Source of the DNA: Lachnospiraceae bacterium
GTDB lineage: Bacteria; Bacillota; Clostridia; Lachnospirales; Lachnospiraceae
Assembly: GCA_021772075.1 (NCBI GenBank)
Contig: JAETNQ010000001.1
Coordinates: 1 to 64,000 of the forward strand
Length of the DNA stretch: 64,000 bases
Direction of reading: 5' to 3'
Below are positions 38,241 through 47,089 of the stretch, piece after piece. A model generated the notes under the pieces. It was given only the letters and a program-made list of their open reading frames with translations, was not told the DNA's origin and did no database searches. Each line of letters opens with the position of its first letter. Position 1 is the first letter of the stretch. Made by a program: the position numbers and the translations under genes.

Positions 38241-39638
38241 ATGCAAGAGAAAAAATTATCAGGATTAAAAAAATTATTCGCCCCTATCGATATGACGGTG
38301 GGAGTTCCTGGAAAACAGATCATAGCGTTTGCCGTTCCGATGCTGATCGGGAATATTGCCCAACAGTTATATAATACGGCAGACAGCGTAATTGTAGGGC
38401 AGTATGTGGGAGATAACGCTCTGGCTGCAGTAGGAAGCGCTTCGCCTATCCTGAATCTTCTGCTTGTTTTGTTCGTAGGTATTTCGGTAGGCGCCGGGAT
38501 TATGGTTTCCCAATATTTTGGGGCAAAACAGAGGGAGGATCTGTCGGGAACGATCGGGAGCTGCGTGACGCTGACGGCAATTTCTTCCGTGATTATTATG
38601 ATAATAGGGCCGTTGGTTTCAGGTCCTTTGCTGAAGCTGCTGGATACGCCGGATACGATCCTTGGATGGTGCGAGTCTTATTTGAATATTATTTTTATTG
38701 GTATTGTCGGGATGGCATATTATAATATTCTGGGAGGTGTTCTCAGGGGGCTTGGCGATTCGGTGTCGGCGCTTTTGTACTTATTGGTCGCTACGATTGT
38801 GAATATCGTGTTGGATTTGTTGTTTGTTGCCAGTTTCCATATGGGAGTGGCGGGCGTGGCATTGGCAACGGCGATTGCCCAGGCTTTGTCCGCAGTTCTT
38901 TGTTTCTGGAAACTGCTGAGGATGTCCGATGTTTTTGATTTTAAAAAGAAATATTTGAAATTACATAAAAAATACGCTATGATGACGATACGCCTTGGCC
39001 TGCCTTCAGGATTGACACAGGCTATCTTTTCCATGGCGATGATTGTTGTTCAGTCTTTGACGAATAGTTTTGGGGAGATGTTTATCGCCGCTAATGTTAT
39101 TGTGATGAGGGTGGATGGTTTTGCGATGATGCCCAATTTTTCGTTTGGAACGGCGATGACTACTTACGCAGGGCAGAATGTAGGAGCCAGGGAGTTTGAC
39201 AGGGTGGAAAAAGGCGCGAAGCAGGGGACATGGATTGCTATGGGCGTATCTGCGGCGATCACTGTGATGATTCTTCTTTTTGGCAGCCAGTTGATGGGCA
39301 TTTTTACAAAAACGGAAGAGCTGGTAAATATGAGTATGCGTATGATGCAGATCCTTGCCGTTGGATATATCGCTATGGCAGTTACCCAGTCCTTGTCCGG
39401 CATTATGCGCGGAGCCGGCGATACGATGACTCCTATGTGGATTTCCTTGGTTACTACGGTGGCTATCCGTGTGCCGGTGGCGTATGGGCTGGCTTACCTG
39501 ACCAGAAGCGAGCAATATCCGGGCGGACGATGCGAAAGCGTATTTATTTCTTTACTGGTTTCATGGACGCTGGGAGCGGTTATTACGTTTATTTGTTATA
39601 AATGGGGAAAATGGAAACAGAAGGCGATCGGAGAATAA
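38241..39638 (+). CDS. MATE family efflux transporter
   Basis: A 465-residue, 12-helix transporter. Family features include IIAFAVPMLIGNIAQQLYNTADSVIVGQYVGDNALAAVG at the start of the first half (read in parts), YYNILGGVLRGLGDS, and the matching second-half segment NSFGEMFIAANVIVMRVDG with GQNVGAREFDR and SLSGIMRGAGDT. MATE proteins export drugs, metabolites or lipids with Na+ or H+. GAGG lies six bases before the ATG. The second MATE gene starts 16 bases after its stop, so a heteromeric or paired function is possible but unproved. Confidence 0.93.
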   Translation: MQEKKLSGLKKLFAPIDMTVGVPGKQIIAFAVPMLIGNIAQQLYNTADSVIVGQYVGDNALAAVGSASPILNLLLVLFVGISVGAGIMVSQYFGAKQREDLSGTIGSCVTLTAISSVIIMIIGPLVSGPLLKLLDTPDTILGWCESYLNIIFIGIVGMAYYNILGGVLRGLGDSVSALLYLLVATIVNIVLDLLFVASFHMGVAGVALATAIAQALSAVLCFWKLLRMSDVFDFKKKYLKLHKKYAMMTIRLGLPSGLTQAIFSMAMIVVQSLTNSFGEMFIAANVIVMRVDGFAMMPNFSFGTAMTTYAGQNVGAREFDRVEKGAKQGTWIAMGVSAAITVMILLFGSQLMGIFTKTEELVNMSMRMMQILAVGYIAMAVTQSLSGIMRGAGDTMTPMWISLVTTVAIRVPVAYGLAYLTRSEQYPGGRCESVFISLLVSWTLGAVITFICYKWGKWKQKAIGE

Positions 39639-39654
39639 AAAGGAAATGGATGGA

Positions 39655-41016
39655 ATGCAGCAGGAAGAGAAATATAAATATATGACGGAGACGCCGGTTC
39701 CAAGGCTGATTGGGGAACTGGCCGTGCCTACGATTATCAGTATGCTGGTGACTTCGTTTTATAATATGGTCGATACTTTTTTTGTAGGCAGGATCGACAG
39801 GCAGTCTACGGCGGCAGTAGGCATTGTTTTTTCTGTGATGGCCTTGATCCAGGCGCTGGGATTTTTTTTCGGACACGGTTCTGGGAATTATATTTCAAGA
39901 CGTCTGGGGGCAAAGGATTTTGAAGAAGCGGCAGCGATGGCGGCAAACGGCTTTTTTTTGGCTTTTCTTTGCGGGATTGCCGTAATGGCCGGAGGACTTA
40001 CTTTTTTAGAGCCGCTGGCGGTGGCTCTTGGTTCGACGCCTACTATATTGCCATATACGGAAGCGTATTTAAGAATTATTCTAATAGGAGCGCCGTTTAT
40101 GACTTCTTCGCTGGTGTTGAATAACCAGCTTCGTTTTCAGGGGAGCGCGGCATATGCCATGGTAGGCATCGTGACAGGAGCGGTGATTAATATTGTGCTG
40201 GATCCGCTGTTGATTTTTGTTTGCGGCATGGGCGTGGCGGGAGCGGCCGCGGCTACCGTAGTCAGTCAGTTTTGCAGTTTTCTGCTTTTATTGTTCCAAA
40301 GCAGGAAGGGCGGCAATATAAGGATACAGTTTTGCAATTTCAAGCCGAATGGACATTATGTGAAGGAGATCTGCAGAGGCGGAATTCCTTCTTTATGCAG
40401 ACAAGGGCTAGCCAGCATATCCGGGATTTTATTGAATCATGGAGCCGGGCTTTATGGCGATGAAGCAATCGCGGCGATGTCCATTGTATCGAGGGTAACG
40501 ATGTTTGCCAGCTCCGCCCTGATCGGATTCGGCCAGGGATTCCAGCCCGTATGCGGATTTAACTATGGGGCGAAGCTATATGGCCGCGTGAGGGAAGGAT
40601 TTGCTTTTTGTGTGAAATATGCCACTTTATTTTTGGTTGGTATTTCTATTGTGGGCGCTTTGTTCGCGCCTGGAATCATCGGCCTGTTCCGGAAAGGGGA
40701 TGCGGAGGTTATTGCGATCGGTGCGCTGGCGCTGCGCCTGCAATGCCTGGCATTTCCCCTGACCGGGTGGATCGTTATGTCTAATATGATGCTCCAGTCC
40801 ATCGGAAAAGCGTTGAAAGCTTCTATTCTGGCAGCGGCAAGGCAGGGTTTGTTCTTTATACCTTTGATTCTGGTTTTGCCGAGGATATGGGGGTTGTTCG
40901 GCGTGGAAGCATGCCAGACAGTATCCGATGTTCTTTCTTTTGCGCTGGCGGTTCCTTTGTGTGTCAGTGTTTTGAAGGAGATGCGTTTTGACGGTATTGG
41001 AAATGCTTCATGCTAA
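39655..41016 (+). CDS. MATE family efflux transporter (second copy)
   Basis: A transporter of about 453 residues, clearly related to but diverged from its neighbour: PRLIGELAVPTIISMLVTSFYNMVDTFFVGRI opens the first half (read in parts), LNNQLRFQGSAAYAM and GFGQGFQPVCGFNYGAKLYGRVREG lie further on. This pattern resembles the MepA subgroup of multidrug exporters. Two starts are possible, ATG at 39646 and at 39655; AGGA is only one base from the first but ten from the second, so I chose the second. It ends inside a terminator hairpin. Confidence 0.92.
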   Translation: MQQEEKYKYMTETPVPRLIGELAVPTIISMLVTSFYNMVDTFFVGRIDRQSTAAVGIVFSVMALIQALGFFFGHGSGNYISRRLGAKDFEEAAAMAANGFFLAFLCGIAVMAGGLTFLEPLAVALGSTPTILPYTEAYLRIILIGAPFMTSSLVLNNQLRFQGSAAYAMVGIVTGAVINIVLDPLLIFVCGMGVAGAAAATVVSQFCSFLLLLFQSRKGGNIRIQFCNFKPNGHYVKEICRGGIPSLCRQGLASISGILLNHGAGLYGDEAIAAMSIVSRVTMFASSALIGFGQGFQPVCGFNYGAKLYGRVREGFAFCVKYATLFLVGISIVGALFAPGIIGLFRKGDAEVIAIGALALRLQCLAFPLTGWIVMSNMMLQSIGKALKASILAAARQGLFFIPLILVLPRIWGLFGVEACQTVSDVLSFALAVPLCVSVLKEMRFDGIGNASC

Positions 41017-41035
41017 ATGAAATACCGTTTTCTTT
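40991..41035 (+). terminator. Terminator overlapping the end of the second MATE gene
   Basis: ACGGTATT inside the last codons pairs with AATACCGT after the stop, followed by TTTCTTT. The loop is about 22 bases. Confidence 0.7.
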
Positions 41036-41040
41036 GATAT

Positions 41041-42747
41041 TCAGTATAAAGAATAAAAAATAGGGCATTTATTCTTCATAAACAGCGACATAGCAAAGGG
41101 GTTCATGCATTTTTTCATTGTATAGCGGGAAAGATTAAAAGTCCTCCAGCGGGAACCTTCGTGTTCTGTTACTTGTATACTGCTATAATGCGTATAATGG
41201 AGATATTTTTCCATCCATGTAGTCGGCCGGTAAGTATCGGGACGATAATCTCTCAAGTCATCGTTATTCCATGATTCTAAGTCCTGTATCCAGCGGACGG
41301 AGCTTTCCGGGCCGTTAAGGAGGGCGGACAGTGTTTTTGCATCGAGGATAGCCGGAGCGGCATCGGCGGAAAGGCTGAGCAGATATTCCGTGTCATAATC
41401 CGGTCGTTCGGATTTCGTTCCTTCTTTTTCCAGCATTTGCGCAATATTATATTTGGCAATAAAATAATCGGGGCGGCTGAAAGAAAAGGCAATATAAAGG
41501 ATAGTAACAACCGTTATACAATATTGAAACAGAGGAAAGGTTTCTTTGTATATATGGATTAAAATGCCTGTCATCAGGAAAAATATTACGATTAAGGCCC
41601 AAAGCACGAAAAAGCGCAGGAAAGTCAAGTCGTAATATTGAATATATAAAAGCATGCGCATGGCAGAGGATGCGATCATAATATAAGTACATAAGGATAT
41701 TATGGTTAAAATGGCTTTTAACGTTTTGTTTTCTTTGAATCTGCCCAGGCAGACGAGTACCAGGATCAGATTGATCAGGCAGACAAAGAGAAGCTGGAAA
41801 AATCCTTCCCGCGCATATTCCGCATAGGTATATTGTTCGGGAAGCTGCATATTGCCCGCAAACAAATAAATGATCTGAATACCGCTGAACAGAAGGTAGA
41901 TCAAAGATAACAGGGCGGTAAAGGTGACGGCGACCAGAGGTTCCCCTGTACGTTTATCGGTTACTTCTTCTTTTATAGAGCGTTTTTCCAGATAAGCAAG
42001 AATACAGTAAGAGGCAAAAAAGGAAAAAAGGATGGAAAAGCTCAATCCTATAAAGTTTTCCGAAAGCCAGTCGATAAAAATATAATCTCGGATAAAGGAA
42101 CGGAAAACAATATCCGCAGAGGAAAGCAGCGATAATACGATAGTAAGCAGCGGCAGGGAAATAAGAACACCGATAAAGATATAAGCGGCGCTGGACAGCT
42201 TGCCCTTTTCTTTCGTTTTTTCAGCTTTCCGGTATAGTTTAAAGTCGATGACGGGTCTTGTAAATGCTTGTAAGGAACCGAGGACAGTCTGAAGTATGGC
42301 TTGAAGGTATTTAAAAATATCCCATAGTTTATCTTGATAGAAATTGTGTATAAACAGGATAAAGAACAGGATAAAAATCCCCCATTTATTCATGGAAATA
42401 ATGTTTTTATTATCGGTACAAAAAGTGGAAATGCCTAAAAGTTCAATACCGGCCGCATAAAACACGGAATCTTTTTTCGCGGAAATCCCTAACTTTTTTA
42501 AGGACGAGAAAAAATAAAAAAGGGTTCCGCCTGTGAAAAAAGGGTATGTGATACCAGAAGCGTTTTTGTACAGGCAAAAGGTATAAAAAAGAGCATAAAT
42601 AACGCTGCTCAGGCCGAAAAGGCCAAAGTGCCGGATTCGTTTTTCTTTTTCTTCTTCCGCCATGAGTGTCGGAGATTTTGTTATGAATGGTATGGCTTCG
42701 GCAGCTTGGGATGCAGGGTCGCATGCGGAGTTTGGATATTCGTTCAT
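41041..42747 (-). CDS. DUF4173 multi-pass membrane protein
   Basis: A 568-residue membrane protein with about twelve helices and a C-terminal extracytoplasmic or cytoplasmic tail (about 440-568). YAEYAREGFFQLLFVCLINLILV (about 322-345, read in parts) is the most family-like segment of DUF4173. No function is known. AGGAGG precedes the ATG by ten bases and lies in the end of the upstream HTH gene, which it overlaps by four bases. The operon order is DUF2975 protein, HTH regulator, DUF4173 protein, suggesting a membrane complex under the control of the small regulator. Confidence 0.75.
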   Translation of the reverse strand: MNEYPNSACDPASQAAEAIPFITKSPTLMAEEEKEKRIRHFGLFGLSSVIYALFYTFCLYKNASGITYPFFTGGTLFYFFSSLKKLGISAKKDSVFYAAGIELLGISTFCTDNKNIISMNKWGIFILFFILFIHNFYQDKLWDIFKYLQAILQTVLGSLQAFTRPVIDFKLYRKAEKTKEKGKLSSAAYIFIGVLISLPLLTIVLSLLSSADIVFRSFIRDYIFIDWLSENFIGLSFSILFSFFASYCILAYLEKRSIKEEVTDKRTGEPLVAVTFTALLSLIYLLFSGIQIIYLFAGNMQLPEQYTYAEYAREGFFQLLFVCLINLILVLVCLGRFKENKTLKAILTIISLCTYIMIASSAMRMLLYIQYYDLTFLRFFVLWALIVIFFLMTGILIHIYKETFPLFQYCITVVTILYIAFSFSRPDYFIAKYNIAQMLEKEGTKSERPDYDTEYLLSLSADAAPAILDAKTLSALLNGPESSVRWIQDLESWNNDDLRDYRPDTYRPTTWMEKYLHYTHYSSIQVTEHEGSRWRTFNLSRYTMKKCMNPFAMSLFMKNKCPIFYSLY

Positions 42748-42971
42748 TTTTTTTCTTCCTCCTTTTCTTCGTCAATATATTGCAGAATATCGCCGGGCTG
42801 GCAGTCCAGCGATTTACAGATCGCGTTCAGCGTGGACAGCCGTATGGCTTTGGCTTTGTTATTTTTTAAAATGGACAAGTTGGCAAGGGTGATATCGACT
42901 TCTTTGGCAAGTTCGGTCAATCCCTTTTTTCGTTGCGCCATTACCACATCTAAGTTAATTATAATTCCCAT
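42744..42971 (-). CDS. Small Cro/CI-type HTH regulator (YozG-like)
   Basis: A 75-residue protein that is one helix-turn-helix domain: LDVVMAQRKKGLTELAKEVDITLANLSILKNNKAKAIRLSTLNAICKSLDCQPGDIL, read in parts, followed by a run of Glu/Lys. It is the YozG type, commonly found beside DUF2975 membrane proteins, as here. AGGAGG lies six bases before the ATG. Likely a repressor of its own operon; the promoter at 43472-43500 is flanked by 12-bp direct repeats that could be its sites. Overlaps the DUF4173 gene by four bases. Confidence 0.9.
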   Translation of the reverse strand: MGIIINLDVVMAQRKKGLTELAKEVDITLANLSILKNNKAKAIRLSTLNAICKSLDCQPGDILQYIDEEKEEEKK

Positions 42972-42981
42972 GGGTTTCCTC

Positions 42982-43428
42982 CTAAATGGTCAAGTCGTTT
43001 TCCAGTTTGTATGCAACAGCTTTATCAAATACCTGAGATAAAACTTTACTGAAAAGTCCGGCTATAATGAAAACGAGAATAACGATAAGGACGGCCGGAG
43101 TGATATAAAGGAACAGCCGGCCGGCCGTAATCAGGGCAATAACCAGACTGTAAGTGCCCATGCGGCGAAGGCTTATGACATTTTCCCGGATAAAGCAGTC
43201 GTCGTTCAGGACGGTGCGGAATATTTTCCTGAGTTCATAAATGATAAGAATGGCAAATACGCCGGAAAAGAAAAAAAGCAGGATAAGCGGAATATAATGA
43301 TTGGCAAAATAACTGTTGTACCTTCCGTAAAATTTTATACTGAGAGGAAGAGTAAGAGTTACAAGTATTCCTGCATAAAACATAAAATCTAAAAGCAGTT
43401 TGGTAGCCAGCGTCAGTTTATCTTTCAT
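42982..43428 (-). CDS. DUF2975 membrane protein
   Basis: A 148-residue protein with four membrane helices (about 10-30, 45-70, 95-115, 120-140). The loop segment LRKIFRTVLNDDCFIRENVISLRRMG (read in parts) between helices two and three is the family hallmark. The open frame extends 74 codons upstream, but that part is AT-rich and lies over the promoter; GGGAGG is correctly placed before the ATG at 43428. The function is unknown; proteins of this family are usually encoded with a YozG-like HTH protein, and the pair is thought to act together. Confidence 0.88.
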   Translation of the reverse strand: MKDKLTLATKLLLDFMFYAGILVTLTLPLSIKFYGRYNSYFANHYIPLILLFFFSGVFAILIIYELRKIFRTVLNDDCFIRENVISLRRMGTYSLVIALITAGRLFLYITPAVLIVILVFIIAGLFSKVLSQVFDKAVAYKLENDLTI

Positions 43429-43458
43429 AGGAAAGCCTCCCTTGGTCAATGAAATTAG

Positions 43459-43518
43459 TTTGTTGATATTTATCCTATCACTGGGCAAATTGAAAGTCAA
43501 TAATAATTTATTGATATT
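43459..43518 (-). promoter_or_regulatory. Promoter of the DUF2975-HTH-DUF4173 operon flanked by direct repeats
   Basis: On the minus strand TTGACT (43495-43500) and TAGGAT (43472-43477) are 17 bases apart. AATATCAATAAA (43507-43518) lies just upstream of the -35 and AATATCAACAAA (43459-43470) just downstream of the -10; they differ in one base. The 355-base gap 43429-43783 holds this and the divergent promoter of the DUF3810 gene; no gene is seen in it. Confidence 0.6.
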
Positions 43519-43696
43519 CGATAAATTATTATTATAAGACGATATATAGTCGGGAATTATAATGAAAAGACGGGAAATGAGGGAGAATTCTTGCATCTGA
43601 TTGCCGGACTTTTCTGGTTTTCCATCTAAAATATTGTATAAATTTACCAAAAATAAGTATTATAATAGAAATTAAATATAAAATATTCACAAAAAA

Positions 43697-43724
43697 TTTA
43701 CAAAATATCAATCCCATGTAATAT
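43697..43724 (+). promoter_or_regulatory. Possible promoter of the DUF3810 gene
   Basis: TTTACA (43697-43702) and TAATAT (43719-43724) with a 16-base spacer, about 60 bases before the start codon. Confidence 0.4.
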
Positions 43725-43783
43725 CTGTATGTTATTCTAATGCTATAGGAGAAGGTTCCGGGTACGATATGGGAGGTATACGG

Positions 43784-45133
43784 ATGTGGCGGAGAGATTT
43801 TTGGCGGGGGAGGCGGCCGGACAGGGGGAAGAGGCGCCTGCTGCTATGGGGGTTTTGGATTTTTGTGGTGCTGGCAAATCTTCTGGCATGGAAGAGCAAG
43901 GTTTTCTGTGATTTTTATGTAGCGCATATTTATCCCTTATGGGTGAATACATACGGCAGGGTCATGGGATTGTTTCCTTTTTCCGTAGGTGAAATAATGG
44001 TTGCGGCGGGCGCTGTTTTAACGGCGGCGGTTATGCTGCTGGCCGTTGTATATGGTATTATCCGGATGGAAGAAAGACAGCAGGGCATGTCCCGGCCTGC
44101 TGGTGAAAGCAGGACAGGGCAGGAAAAAGGAAACAGGAGCGGGGTAAGAAAGTTTTGCAAGGGCTGTTTTGCCGTTTACGGATGGATATTTGCCGGGGTG
44201 GCCGTAGTGATGACGTTGAATTGCTTTATTCCTTATCATTGTTCCGTACTGGAAGAAAAATACGGGATATTGTGCAGGGAAGCGGAGGAAGGATTTGCCG
44301 TGGGCGATCTGTTGTCCAAGGAGTATACGTTAGAGGAACTGAGCAGGCTAAGGGATTATGTGGTAATAAAGGCGAATGAACTGGCAGTACAGGTAGAAAG
44401 AGATGAAGCCGGGAATATTATTTATCCGGCAGACATGGAAGAAGCGCTGATAGCGTGTATGCAGGAGCTTGGCGGGGAATGCGGGCAGTTGGCCGGATAT
44501 TATCCCAGGCCGAAACAGTTTACATTTTCCGGATTTTTCAGCCAGCAGAAAATGAAAGGATATTTTTTTCCTTTTTCAATGGAAGTGAACTATAATAAAC
44601 TGATGCATGAAATCAACCGTCCGGCGACGATCTGCCATGAATATGCGCACTTGAAAGGTTTTATGTATGAAGAAGAGGCGAATATGATAGGATTTCTCGC
44701 CTGTATCCATTCTTCGGAAGCCGTATTCCAGTATAGCGGATATTTGAGCGTGTTAAACTATATTGATAATGAATTTTATAAAGCGATAGGAAAAGATGCA
44801 GAGGTGTATTTATCCCATGTAAATATTTCTCCCCAAGTGAAGGAGGAAAATATATTTTTGGAGGAAGATGCATGGGAGAAAGTGGAGGCCAAGGCGGTGA
44901 TCAGTACGGAAGTGGTGGATAAGGTATCGGATAAGCTTTCAGAGACTTCTATGGTTTTAAATGGAGTGGAGGACGGGACGCTCAGCTATGCGCGGGTAGT
45001 CGGTCTGCTGCTGCATTATTATGACGGTTCCCAGGAAGTGGAGGAGACGCTGCTTCAGGCACAGGGCATTCCTGCAGAGGCGGAGACCGCCAGTGCGAGG
45101 GATGCAATGGCAGTTGAGGGAAGTACGTATTGA
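43784..45133 (+). CDS. DUF3810 membrane protein with zinc-protease motif
   Basis: A protein of about 449 residues with three membrane helices in the N-terminal third (about 20-40, 65-90, 130-155), then an extracytoplasmic domain. The motif CHEYAHLKGFMYEEEAN gives an HExxH zinc-binding site with a downstream Glu, as in gluzincin-like proteases, and is the centre of DUF3810. A proteolytic role at the cell surface is inferred; no substrate is known. GGGAGG lies seven bases before the ATG at 43784; the ATG at 43769 precedes that site. The C-terminal 100 residues are Glu-rich and probably disordered. Confidence 0.85.
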   Translation: MWRRDFWRGRRPDRGKRRLLLWGFWIFVVLANLLAWKSKVFCDFYVAHIYPLWVNTYGRVMGLFPFSVGEIMVAAGAVLTAAVMLLAVVYGIIRMEERQQGMSRPAGESRTGQEKGNRSGVRKFCKGCFAVYGWIFAGVAVVMTLNCFIPYHCSVLEEKYGILCREAEEGFAVGDLLSKEYTLEELSRLRDYVVIKANELAVQVERDEAGNIIYPADMEEALIACMQELGGECGQLAGYYPRPKQFTFSGFFSQQKMKGYFFPFSMEVNYNKLMHEINRPATICHEYAHLKGFMYEEEANMIGFLACIHSSEAVFQYSGYLSVLNYIDNEFYKAIGKDAEVYLSHVNISPQVKEENIFLEEDAWEKVEAKAVISTEVVDKVSDKLSETSMVLNGVEDGTLSYARVVGLLLHYYDGSQEVEETLLQAQGIPAEAETASARDAMAVEGSTY

Positions 45134-45193
45134 CAGGAACCGCAATTCCATATAATATCTATTTAGTTTTATCTGGAAGGAGCGAAAAGAAGC

Positions 45194-45958
45194 ATGAAAT
45201 TAATTTCCTGGAATGTAAACGGGCTTCGGGCGTGTGTAGGTAAAGGGTTTCTCGATTTTTTTAAAGAAGTGGATGCGGATATTTTTTGTATACAGGAGAC
45301 AAAGCTGCAGGAGGGTCAGATTGAACTGGATACCCCCGGATATCTGCAGTATTGGAATTATGCGGAAAAAAAGGGTTATTCAGGAACTGCTGTTTTTACA
45401 AAAAAGGAACCTTTATCCGTGGCTTATGGAATAGGCGTGGAGGAGCATGACCACGAAGGAAGGGTCATTACTTTGGAGTACGAAGATTATTATGTTATAA
45501 CGGTATATACGCCGAATTCCCAGGATGAACTGGCAAGGCTTTCTTACCGTATGCAGTGGGAGAAAGATTTTCTTGCTTATTTAAAGGGGCTGGAGACAAA
45601 AAAACCGGTTATTTTCTGCGGGGACCTGAACGTGGCCCATAAGGAAATCGATTTGAAGAATCCTAAGACAAACAGGAAAAATGCGGGATTTACGGATGAA
45701 GAGAGAGAAAAATTTACGGAGCTGACGGAAGCCGGCTTTGTGGATACATTCCGGTATTTTTATCCTGATAAGGAAGGCGCTTATTCCTGGTGGTCATACC
45801 GGTTCAGCGCCAGAGCAAAAAATGCGGGGTGGCGGATCGATTATTTTCTTGTATCGGAGGCGTTGAAGGAACGCCTGGAGGATGCGCTAATTTATACGGA
45901 AATATTTGGATCGGATCATTGCCCCGTGGGATTGGTTTTGGATATTACCCAACCCTGA
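45194..45958 (+). CDS. xth: Exodeoxyribonuclease III
   Basis: A 254-residue ExoIII/ExoA-type enzyme of base excision repair, with AP endonuclease and 3'-5' exonuclease activity. All motifs are present: WNVNGLRA (about 6-13), the metal-binding Glu in IQETKLQ, YTPNSQ, GDLNVAH, the segment [24 protein letters not shown] (read in parts) and GSDHCPVGL with the catalytic His. GGAGCG lies nine bases before the ATG. Its last 14 bases overlap the end of the convergent SGNH-like gene. Confidence 0.97.
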   Translation: MKLISWNVNGLRACVGKGFLDFFKEVDADIFCIQETKLQEGQIELDTPGYLQYWNYAEKKGYSGTAVFTKKEPLSVAYGIGVEEHDHEGRVITLEYEDYYVITVYTPNSQDELARLSYRMQWEKDFLAYLKGLETKKPVIFCGDLNVAHKEIDLKNPKTNRKNAGFTDEEREKFTELTEAGFVDTFRYFYPDKEGAYSWWSYRFSARAKNAGWRIDYFLVSEALKERLEDALIYTEIFGSDHCPVGLVLDITQP

Positions 45959-47039
45959 TGGAATCTTCATAAGGGAGTATAAGTTCATAGACGATCTCAT
46001 AAGCAAAATCCTTCATGAGGGAAAACTTTTGCCGGTAGTTATCCTCTGTAAGCCTGTTGCTTCCGCGAATAATTGCTTCTGCCATATATTGGTTGATCTC
46101 CGGAGAGAAATGCAGGGTATCCATATAGTTGTCCAGGTTGGTAACGATCTCCCTCTCATCCTGGAAGTAGAATAGTTCCACATTACCGTATGGCAGCAGG
46201 GCGGCAACGGCTTGTTCCATATTATAGAGATAGGCTTCCAGATCCCCGGTACGGTAAAGGTTGTCCCAGAAGAGCATGGAATAAGCCGGGAAGAAAATCT
46301 TAAACTCCGTTTCCGGGTGGTTTTCTACCTGTTTTTTTATTAAATTAATATTGGCTTCCAGAGTGTCGCGATAATAATCTTTTTCTTTCATGGGAGCGAT
46401 TTCTGGGGTGCGGATATAAAGGCCGAGAGCCATATCCTGGTTGAATTCTTTCCACTGCGCCCAGTTATAAGAGTCGTCAGCATCATAATCTCCTAAAAAA
46501 GTATTGGCGATCATATAGGGTATTTTTTCAAAAAGCACCCCTTTGTTAAAAAGATACTCTACGTCGTCAAAATAATTTTTATTGTACAGATACATGGGGC
46601 ATCCCGTCAGCTCGTAAGTAGGAACAGGGTCTGCGGCCAGGGAGGAAGTGTCCATGCTGTAAAAAATATATTTCAAATCGTGTTTTTCATAGGCAGCATC
46701 CAGAAGATAGCATAAATCCGCAGTAGCGCCATAGGAACGGACTGCTTTGATGGCGGTACAGTCAAAACCGTCGTTAAACCAGCCGTTATAATAGTTCTCC
46801 GCTACGGAGGAGCCTGCGATCAGGCTGTCATATTCAAAAGTCCGCAAAGAACCGATACACTGGTATTCTTTATCGGTGAGAACCGCTTTCAGGCCAAACC
46901 ATGGTTTATGGTAGTGGAAAAAGGGGTCAATAAGTACGACGACAGCGCCTATGGCCGCCATAAGAAAAAGGATGCGCCGGAAAAAACATTTTACAAATTT
47001 CTGTGCCGTATATTCTTGAAGTTCCGATGTCTTTAACAT
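45945..47039 (-). CDS. SGNH-hydrolase-like partner of an MBOAT acyltransferase
   Basis: A 364-residue protein with one N-terminal membrane helix (about 21-42) and an extracytoplasmic domain. [13 protein letters not shown] (about 74-86) looks like the SGNH block with the nucleophilic Ser, and [10 protein letters not shown] near residue 314 gives the Asp-x-x-His of the same triad. With the MBOAT gene 50 bases upstream it matches the two-protein arrangement in which MBOAT brings an acyl group across the membrane and the SGNH protein transfers it to a surface polymer, as in alginate or teichoic-acid O-acylation. The polymer here is unknown. Confidence 0.75.
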   Translation of the reverse strand: MLKTSELQEYTAQKFVKCFFRRILFLMAAIGAVVVLIDPFFHYHKPWFGLKAVLTDKEYQCIGSLRTFEYDSLIAGSSVAENYYNGWFNDGFDCTAIKAVRSYGATADLCYLLDAAYEKHDLKYIFYSMDTSSLAADPVPTYELTGCPMYLYNKNYFDDVEYLFNKGVLFEKIPYMIANTFLGDYDADDSYNWAQWKEFNQDMALGLYIRTPEIAPMKEKDYYRDTLEANINLIKKQVENHPETEFKIFFPAYSMLFWDNLYRTGDLEAYLYNMEQAVAALLPYGNVELFYFQDEREIVTNLDNYMDTLHFSPEINQYMAEAIIRGSNRLTEDNYRQKFSLMKDFAYEIVYELILPYEDSIRVG

Positions 47040-47089
47040 GAAATAGTCAGTCCTTTCGTAAAGTCACTCGTAAAAATAACCCTGTCCCA

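Noticed and set aside
43429-43650. N-terminal extension of the DUF2975 frame
   Set aside because: It covers the promoter and operator-like repeats, and a strong ribosome binding site sits before the internal ATG at 43428.
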